Assembly (NCBI GenBank): GCA_022592445.1
Contig: JABYQR010000117.1
Coordinates: 1 to 64,000, forward strand
Origin: Cytidiella melzeri
Lineage: Eukaryota; Basidiomycota; Agaricomycetes; Polyporales; Irpicaceae
Direction of reading: 5' to 3'
DNA: 64,000 nt
Positions 56,563 through 64,000 of this stretch are shown here, one piece after another (within the stretch, counting starts at the first letter, position 1; each line of letters begins with the position of its first letter). A model generated the notes under the pieces. It was not told the origin of the DNA and did no database searches. It was given only the letters and a program-made list of their open reading frames with translations. Both the position numbers and the translations under genes were made by a program.

Positions 56563-56780
56563 TGTTGTAAGCGTTGTATCTGATGAGTTGAATCTCCGAT
56601 GATGTTTATCAAGTCAAATTGATAATGTACAACGTAAGTGCTTAGATGCCGCGCGTTGATATGCCGAGGGGCGTCTAAATGCCGCTATGGTGTGTAACAG
56701 CACTGCTTCCGGTCTTTCAATATTGTACTACTTACACTGCTAGTCTTGCTCTTTGCCTTGAGTCTCTTTTTTCTTTTTCT

Positions 56781-59700
56781 ATGTCGCTGCTTTCGCCGCA
56801 GTCTACAAACTCGATGTTTAACTCGGATGTGGGCCCTCAAGACCTTGCGTCAGCAGCCGCACTCTTCAAGAACCCTGTCCCTTTACATGGGTCCAAGCGA
56901 AATACGGTACGCGTAACTTGATTCCCTTCTAACTGTCTATCTGAACGCATGTCAAACAGGCTTGCCAGCAATGTCGTAAACGAAAGCTAGTACGTGTTCC
57001 AGTCTAAACGAGCTCCCCAGGCTGATTTCACGTGTTTTTGCCATCGCCGCTTGTTCAGAAATGGTCAGTACGTTGGTTAATTTGAACTTTCATCTTCGGC
57101 TAACCATGGCTTTGATATAGTGACACTAAGAGGCCTTGTTCGACCTGCAAACGCTCGCATCACTATGCCCGAAGCCACGTTCACGAGGGAATGAAAGCGT
57201 CCAGTGAGATAGAGTGTACGTATGCCGACGGTGAGTATCGTTAACTCGTTTCAATACTCCCGGGTATGACACTCTCTCCTGTTTCAAGAACTAGAACCAT
57301 CTCCGCCGCCAAGTAGCAAGATCAAGATACTTGAGAGCAGGGTCGGCAAGTCACTCCTCCTATGTTGCTCTATGGTCTATTGATCATGACTGTCTCCATT
57401 ATAGTCGAATTGGAAAGCATGCTGCAACAAATGCAGTTAGCTCTCGACGAGTCGAAGCGGAGTGTTCAACCTGAAATTATCAAGCAGACGGCTACTGTTC
57501 AAGCTGAAGAGCCACAAACGGCTTGGTTGGACGGTTACATTGCTCAGGACGCCGGAAGCCCATTCGGAAATTTAGACTTTGCGTACCACCATGGTTCTGA
57601 CACCATTCCATCAACTTCCCTACACACTACTCCAGAGCTTGGAAATACATCAGGGCCAAATGCTTTGACGGTCACCACCTACAAGCAGTCGCAGTTACTG
57701 CTCTTGGGATGGCCACATGGTTTACCCGACCCAGAGGTCACTCGACATTTGTATGTATCGTCTGCTACAATCCCTGCACTCCGGGAGTCATGGTTTTTGC
57801 TCTATAGGGTCCACGCCTTCTTTGCTTTCTGTACACATGCCGGACGTTTGTTTCATGGACCCACATTCCTGTCATCGCTTGATTTACCCCCAACCGATAC
57901 TCGTTTTCCGTTTACGGGTGTCCTACATGCAATGTGCGCAGTCGGAAGCTTGTACACGGCTGACATCCCTCAGCCTTCTGTGCATGACCGAATGTCTTTC
58001 GCCAGTACGTCCCTCTCATTCCTCCCACAGACGTGGAAGATATGATTGGATTGATCATAGTCTCTATATCAGCCCGGTGTAATGGATCGTTCTTTTCTGT
58101 GGAGGAATTATTTTCAGGAAAGTGGAGGCAGTACGATCAGCGCCCCGATTCGTTCGCAGAGCAGCAGGCCAAGTTGGCGAGATTGGCTACTGAGCTTGCG
58201 ATTGACCGCGGAGAACACCTTCGGGAGTGCATGCAGGGTGACGAACCATTGAACAAGAAACAAACGAGCATGAAGGCTAACATCGTATTGAACAGCCCAA
58301 ATCATTTTGACGTGGTTTTATCTTACTCAAGCAAGGTCAGTATCGATGTAGTATCTTCCGAACGCAACTGATACGATGAAACTTGGCGAAGGTGGTCAGA
58401 GGTACATCGACCTGTTTAAACAACTGCAGTATGACTAAATACGACGATTTAGGCGTATATTTCTTCTGGACACGCACTACGAGGGACAGTACCATTCGGG
58501 TTTAACATCTCACCTCCGTTCTTCAATACGGATATGCCGCTAGGCGCAGCAACAAACTGTATTCCGTCAGTCTTGGAGCAAGCACATTCTGTAACAGAGG
58601 TCGAGATTCGACGGAACGTGTTTTGGATAGGTAACTGTTAGCTTAATTATTACATTGAGGACGTCTGCTAAGTAACTCTACTAAGCATATGCCATGGAAC
58701 GACAACAGGCCGTTGGCAATCCCTTCGCCATGGTACTTGACGACATGGACATTTGTCAACTGCTCCCTCTCCGTGGGGACCAGTTTGAACAAGGCGTAAG
58801 TCAAAATGTATGTGGCAACTAAATTGCGCTAATCTCAATAACGCATAGGTCGACGTACCCACAACAGAACGCCAATGGTCTCACGACCGCACGATGTTCC
58901 TCATTCACCCACCCGCGCAAACAGATTCGTTCATCCTATTCGTTAAATCCACGATACTACTCTCGCACGTCAAGAACTTCAACATCCGTGTCCGTGGGCG
59001 TTACTTTACTGGGGACCCAGCTGTTTACCCGCAGTACCCCAATGCGGAGCACGAGATGAGTAACTGGGATCCTAGGGGCTCGCCGGCATTTCAGGAGCTT
59101 GAGCATATCACGGTGATGTTCAGACAGAGCTTTCCGAGCCATATGAAGAACCCGATGCAGGATGATACGGTCGATCCGTACCTCTTCAACGCCAGTACAG
59201 CAGCACATCTGTACGTATCAACAGAATCCTCTCTTCGTCGATGTGTGGTTGCCAAACAGATATCTATCTTTTTCTTGCAATTCAGGTCCCAGTTGATACT
59301 CCACGAGCCGTACGCGGATATTAGTGACAGCAACTGCGTGTCACGACAGCAGATCCTCAAGGCAGTGAGATCGATCTTGGACTTGATGTATAGCCTGACT
59401 GCGACAAGCTACGACGTCTCGCTTTTGGACCATCTTTGCATCGTACGTTCGTCTCCTTCTGCTCCACTGTCTCAGCGCATGAGATTGATGTTCTTGCTAG
59501 TTGTCGTTGAACATATGCAACCGGGTGCTTGTTAGAGCACTCAAGGCTGCCATCGACGAGAACAACGCGGAAGAAATCGTTGTGTTACATTCCGAGATCA
59601 TATACATCTAGTGCGTAGCCGACATGGAACAGATGCACTATACACACACGCTGATCGACTTCCTCTAATTTAAGCGGCGTGCTCGCACAAGCCGGCGAAC

Positions 59701-59990
59701 GCTTACCTCTCGCATGTACGTTCTCAAAACAAACCAACACCATATCTACATATATCCTTCTACTGACACACTGCACTTGGACAGATCGCTACAAAAAGGT
59801 GGTTTACGACACCCTCGCGAACATCTGCGGCCCGCAATTCGTGGAGAACATCCGTGTCCAAGACTTGCCCTACCGCAAATCTCGCGTCCCCCCGTCTCCA
59901 AGCCAAGCGGACATGTACGATCCGATGATGTTCGTCCAGAACGTGTATTCACCAGGAGCGTTGGCGATGAGTGCTGTACCTCAGGCTTGA
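56781..59990 (+). CDS. Zn2Cys6 fungal transcription factor with middle homology domain
   Basis: Nuclear DNA-binding regulator. Starts MSLLSPQSTNSMFNSD at ATG 56781. The zinc cluster is assembled from small exons: ACQQCRKRKL, then a five-base exon (57059-57063) giving KC, then DTKRPCSTCKRSHHYAR, with the sixth Cys in ECTYAD after a long loop, as in many basidiomycete members. A short coiled coil (ILESRVG...ELESMLQQMQLAL) follows. The fungal-specific regulatory domain covers HAFFAFCTHAGRLFHGPTF, AHSVTEVEIRRNVFWIAYAMERQQAVGNPFAM and DMDICQLLP, then helical segments to SAVPQA, TGA 59988-59990. More than twelve exons. Target genes unknown; its closest downstream neighbour is PEX13, but no link is shown. 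Confidence 0.85.
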
Positions 59991-60330
59991 GTCTGAATTG
60001 GTGGGTGGTGTTGTGCAGGTGAACGTGTAGCTATATAATATAGATTGGGACGGATCTAGACTTGGTGCATCTTGTGTATGAATATGCAACAGACTAATAC
60101 CGATTGAACATCTACCCCATCGCATTCTCGACGATGATTGTGTCGCGTTGCATGAATGCTTACCTGCCAGTGCTGCACATAGTCTATTCTGGTTGGCTCA
60201 GCCACACGCCAAACTGCGCAATAGAGACATATGATCATAATATCACCATGAGATGTTCTCGGTAAGGAATAGTGTACATGTAGCCCAATTGAGAGAAAAA
60301 AAATGCGACGAGACGAGAGAAAGCGGTAAA

Positions 60331-61550
60331 TCAGACAACCTTGACCTCAGCTTCCGCAGGCTTTCTTCGTTCAATAATCTGTACCCATTTCTTCGGGAAC
60401 CAGCCCTCGCGGCCTTCCCGCGTCCTGCCTTTCCACCATTCGCTTCCCTCCACCTGTTCAAATATAACCAGAATCGGTAAACGTCTGTAAGGAACGCTCC
60501 AGTGAAACGCACCTCAATCCTAGGATCAACCTCTGCGCCAGTAGCAGGATCCAACTTGCCCATGACAGCGACGATCTCGTTCTCCTTGAGCGATAGCTCT
60601 GCGGGAGAGGACGCCTCGAACGGATAGAGTGCTCTCGCAAACGTCAGCTGGGACGGATCCAGAGGCGGCAAGCCACCCGCCCCGGGAAGCGCTCCGAGCA
60701 TCCCTGCTTCCTGCTGCAACCTCTGTCGCTCATTCAAAAGCTTCACGAGCTTGTGCATCGCATATGGCACCCCGAATATCGCGAGTAAGAATATAATGAG
60801 CGGTTTTTTGCTCGCTTTTGGTGGGGGAGGCTGGTTAGGCCCGGGTATAGGCCTGCCACTGACAAAGTCCCTGAACTCGCCGCCCAAGCTGCCTGACGAT
60901 CGCTGACCGGTGACGAGCTCCCTCATCCACCTGATGAGCCCGAACAAACCCAACACGCTCCCCAGTGCGTTTCTCAACTGGCCAAACTGGTCGATGACGC
61001 CTACCATGGCGAAGAAAGACGAATGGGTCGCCATGAACGTCGACTCGAGCATTTGTGAAACCCCAGAGAAGGTCTGCACGATTGATTGCAGGAGCGCGAA
61101 GGTGTGCTGGGTGGAGGACTCGAGAGCTTGGGTGAGAGAGGGGTTGTTGGGGTCGAAGGGCGGTTGGCCGTACATGCCCATTCCTGGACCGTACATTCCG
61201 TTCATACCGTACCCTCCACCATACCCACCCATTCCGTACCCACCACCGTATGCCCCTATTCCGCCGCCATACATACTGTTCATGCCGTAGGGAGAGTAGC
61301 CTGTGCCCATACGGTTGTAGGCAGAGTTGTAGCCATAGGGAGAATTGTAGGATGTGCTTGCTAGTGCTGTCGAGGTCGCTGGTAATGCTGAGGTTGTCGC
61401 GGTAGTGAGAGCAGCAGGTCGTGTGGGGACAGGGGGGGCAGATGACGATGTGGTTGTGGATGGGTTTGGTGTAGACATCGTTGGAATCGTCGGTGCCGTC
61501 GCCGCTGCCGCAGTACCTGCGCGTTCCCAAGGTTTTGGAGGCGAGGCCAT
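60331..61550 (-). CDS. PEX13: Peroxisomal membrane protein PEX13 (docking peroxin)
   Basis: Component of the peroxisomal docking complex that receives import receptors Pex5/Pex7 together with Pex14. Two exons (61550-60513 and 60453-60331) give 386 residues. The N-terminus starts MASPPKPWE, the classic PEX13 opening, then Pro/Thr-rich and a Gly/Tyr/Met-rich repeat region. A conserved helical block (ALESSTQHTFALLQSIVQTF to LGLFGLIRWM) precedes the hydrophobic PLIIFLLAIFGVPYAM segment. A C-terminal SH3 domain has ARALYPFEASSPAELSL, the acidic RT loop, EWWKGRT and GWFPKKWV. The ORF read through the intron gives a false C-terminus. Shares a 180-bp divergent promoter with the TIF35 gene. Confidence 0.92.
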
Positions 61551-61730
61551 CGTTGTGGGGGACGATGGCGAGAACGGTGAAGAGTAGCGTGGGAATCTAG
61601 TACCTCTCCCCGCTCAGACGGAAATTGTGTGACATCGGTATTGATGCGCAATGACTGTGACATACTCCGGTGCCGATCTGTGACACAGATTTCCAAGTGC
61701 GCATTCCATCGCACTCACTAAAACACCACC
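61551..61730. promoter_or_regulatory. Bidirectional promoter PEX13/TIF35
   Basis: Only 180 bp separate the two divergent ATGs. No TATA box is evident. Confidence 0.5.
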
Positions 61731-62955
61731 ATGGCTAACGGGTATGTATAAGAGATCTATGAGTCAAAGACTTACCGTGCTCTAACTGCATTGCTAGAGT
61801 ACCTAAGACTTCATGGGCGGACGAGTTTGACGAGCCTGGCAAGTTGCATTTTTATCAACATCTTTTCAAAGCTCTCATGCAAGATCTTTTGTCTTAGAGC
61901 AGCCCAAGGGCGAGGACTACGTCGATGAGAACGGGGTCAGAACGACGGTGGAATATGTAATCAATGATGAGGGCAAGAAAGTAAAGGTACGTCTCCCCAC
62001 TGCCTACCAGCATGGCTCGAAAGAGATTACTAAACTATCCATTAGATTACACGAAAGATCAAGCGAACGCTGCAAAAATCACTAGTCGACCACAGCGTTG
62101 CGGAGAGACAGACATGGGCCAAGTTTGGGCAGGAGAAAGGAAACAAGCCTGGACCGGATAGGGCGACGACCACGGTCGGAGAGGCGGTAATGCTGAAATT
62201 GAGCGCAGGCAACAAGGTGCGCAGCGCGCTCCTTCAACGCAGTCTTTGCTGACGTTTGACAATTCATTGACACGACCAGCAATCGGAACCTGAGCCGTCA
62301 GCCGAACAAACGGTGAAGGCAAACCTTGCAAGAGCAGGAGCCGGAAAGGTCGTCTGTCGTCTGTGCAAGGGCGATCACTTTACCGCCAAGTGTCCGTACA
62401 AGGACTCTCTAGCAGGAGTCGATAGCACAGGTACGTTATCAACCGACCGTGTCAAAAAAGCTCTGTTTGTGACTTACGGTTGTGGATTTAGACTCTCCAA
62501 CTTTTGGTGGAGACGACGTCGGTACACCCTTAGAGCCAGCAGCAGCCCCGGCGGCTGGTGGAAAGTACGTCCCACCATCGATGCGTGCCGGACGGGGTCC
62601 TGGAGAGTCAATGGGCCGCCCAGGAGGATCACGAGACGACCTGCCCACACTACGTGTGACCAACATATCGGAAGATACGCAAGAAAACGATCTGCGCGAC
62701 CTGTTTGGTACGTTTGGTCGGGTGGCGAGGGTGTATGTTGGTAGGGACCGGGAGACGGGTGCGGGCAAGGGTTTCGCGTTTGTCAGCTTTGAGGAAAAGG
62801 CTTTCGCACAAAAGGCTATGGACAAGATGCACGGTCGTGGATATGACAACCTTATCCTGAGCGTTCAGTGGTCCCGTACGTCTTGATTTCTTTCTGCAGT
62901 CGCGAGCTCGTTTGCTTACCTTGACCTGATTACAGAACCGAGAGAGCAGCGTTGA
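61731..62955 (+). CDS. TIF35: Eukaryotic translation initiation factor 3 subunit G
   Basis: RNA-binding subunit of eIF3, which helps scanning and re-initiation on the 40S ribosome. Starts MANG at 61731 (CACCATGG context). Small exons then give [54 protein letters not shown] (CCHC-type zinc knuckle of eIF3g: CxxC...H...C), a Gly/Pro linker [12 protein letters not shown], and a single C-terminal RRM with [19 protein letters not shown] (RNP2 region) and GKGFAFVSF (RNP1). The last short exon adds QPREQR and TGA 62953-62955. Domain order and length match eIF3g. About seven exons. Confidence 0.92.
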
Positions 62956-63617
62956 TTTCCAGCCATCTCACGTCCTTACTGCGTCGACCTGAGTTGTATC
63001 CGTAGCGTGTATACCGAGCGATTTCTACTAGAGCCATGTGACATATGGATCAGTGATCGGATAACGGCGGAATAGACGCCTTTACTGCTTCTCTATGAAA
63101 GACAAAGAAGCTCTGAAGAAAGAACGACTAAGAACGTTAACGCTCGCAGCAGTACTACAACGACTCTACACTATAATTCTCCATCGGTCCCCCGCTGAAG
63201 CTGCTGTTCAAAATAGAACAATTGAAAGCGCGTGGTACACCGATTTTGTCCGCTGTGTGAGCTGAAAGTACGTCATCTCAGCCTTTGCATAGCCATTTCG
63301 GCGGTACTCGTCCATAAAGCTCAATTCCGAGCGATTCTAGCTACGAGCCAGACCAATTATAACTGATCTCGGAGATAATCAGGAACTGTGCAAAGCACGA
63401 GCTTAGGTAATCTACGCTCATCGTGTCTCACCCATAGGGCGGCGATGACGATATCCGCCGTCGGAATATCATATAGCTCGGGCAGTACGTCCGCGGAGGT
63501 GGCTTGTGCTATATAAACAACGACCACCACCAACCAACAACTGATCCTCACAAAACTCGTCCCCCATACCTCCTTCAACACCTCCTCCCAACTACCCATC
63601 CCAACTACATATCTGCA
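62956..63617. other. Intergenic region with TATA box of the next gene
   Basis: No gene seen. TATATAAA at about 63510 lies about 108 bp upstream of the ATG at 63618 and is a good core promoter candidate. Confidence 0.5.
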
Positions 63618-64000
63618 ATGCCTGCCGTTCAAACAGGAAAGGTCTTGGTGTCCGGTGCCAATGGCTACATCGCCTCTTGGCTCTTGCAAAAACTGCTCGA
63701 CCAGGGTTACTCTGTTCGCGGCACCATCCGGTCTCTGAAGAGCGCACCGCATATCCAGCAGCGTTTCCAAAAGTATGGCGACAAACTCGAGCTCGTTGAA
63801 GTACCCGACATCACACAGGTAAGCCATCGACCATCCCACCCGTCAACCTCAAAAAGCATGAGCTTATCCCTTTGATTTCTGCAGGGTGGCGCATTCGACG
63901 AGGCCGTCAAGGGTGTCGATGCAGTCGCACACACTGCATCTCCATTCCATCTCCACGCAAACCACCCCAGGGAGATGATCGAGCCCGCTCTTCTCGGCAC
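63618..64000 (+). CDS. Extended SDR reductase, GRE2/dihydroflavonol-reductase-like (partial)
   Basis: N-terminal part of an NADPH-dependent aldehyde/ketone reductase cut by the window end. Exon 1 (63618-63818) gives MPAVQTGKVLV and the cofactor motif SGANGYIASWLLQKLL (GxxGxxA type), then VRGTIRS, whose Arg is typical for NADPH binding. After a 66-bp intron, exon 2 (from 63885) reads GGAFDEAVKGVDAVAHTASPFHL, the conserved strand-4 region of the family. Yeast Gre2 (methylglyoxal reductase) and plant DFR share this layout. Substrate unknown. Confidence 0.88.

Larger units (their letters stand above)
53820..56566 (+). mobile_element. Non-autonomous TIR transposon with captured gene fragments (Pack-type)
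   Basis: The unit is 53824-56562 (2739 bp), flanked by TGTT (53820-53823 and 56563-56566). The two ends are inverted copies: the first 13 bases CACTGCACGTTAG are identical and about 37 of the first 47 match. Both ends carry many direct and inverted copies of GGATATTGCGTGGATA-like subterminal repeats, as in CACTA-type elements. The inside has no transposase but holds interleaved CSN3 and FunK1 kinase fragments in plus orientation. The CACTG terminus suggests a CMC/CACTA-related or other TIR superfamily; a 4-bp target duplication is longer than the usual 2-3 bp of CACTA, so the superfamily is left open. Confidence 0.78.

Noticed and set aside
60835..61530. A second long minus-strand frame overlapping PEX13
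   Set aside because: Out-of-frame shadow of the PEX13 Gly/Tyr-rich coding exon.
1..64000. CRISPR arrays, bacterial operons or phage modules
   Set aside because: Introns throughout and eukaryotic gene families; the tandem repeats seen have no spacer structure.

Overview
The window looks like nuclear DNA of a filamentous basidiomycete, probably an Agaricomycete. Nearly every gene is split by short introns of about 50-60 bp with GT...AG ends. The gene content fits this group: a DUF7137 protein, FunK1-type kinase sequence, an IKS-family kinase, a Zn2Cys6 regulator whose zinc cluster has the long last loop common in basidiomycetes, and a Harbinger transposon with a separate Myb/SANT gene. No species can be named from sequence alone.

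Layout. 0.7-2.9 kb: a bestrophin-family anion channel. 2.9-6.9 kb: mostly anonymous sequence with one ORF-like remnant. 6.9-11.2 kb: a 1421-residue protein with a very long charged coiled coil and a C-terminal J-like HPD domain. 12-14 kb: an amidase-signature enzyme. 14-27.2 kb: an accessory, transposon-rich block built around a small duplicated family of predicted secreted proteins. One copy (SSP1) is intact and one (SSP2) is torn apart. SSP2 exon 1 holds a 5.2-kb PIF/Harbinger element with a 3-bp target duplication, and that element's Myb/SANT gene holds a solo LTR with a 5-bp target duplication. SSP2 exon 2 holds a poly(A)-tailed retroinsertion with a 13-bp target duplication. A second solo LTR, two tRNA-like repeats and several minisatellites lie nearby. 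27.5-36.5 kb: a DUF7137 protein, two disordered proteins of unknown function, and an apolipoprotein N-acyltransferase-like nitrilase-superfamily membrane protein. 36.9-47.4 kb: three tandem paralogous MFS transporters. 48.3-53.7 kb: an SDR oxidoreductase, an IKS-type kinase and a PMP3-like proteolipid. 53.8-56.6 kb: a 2739-bp unit with CACTG terminal inverted repeats, subterminal repeats and a 4-bp target duplication, carrying interleaved fragments of COP9 signalosome subunit 3 and a FunK1 kinase. 56.8-64 kb: a Zn2Cys6 transcription factor, PEX13, eIF3g/TIF35 (head to head with PEX13), and the start of an extended SDR reductase.

The core genes are unrelated housekeeping or metabolic genes; there is no single pathway. 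The two stretches most worth study are the nested-transposon block around the secreted-protein family (14-27 kb) and the gene-fragment-carrying TIR element just upstream of PMP3 (53.8-56.6 kb). All homology statements come from remembered family features; no search was run.
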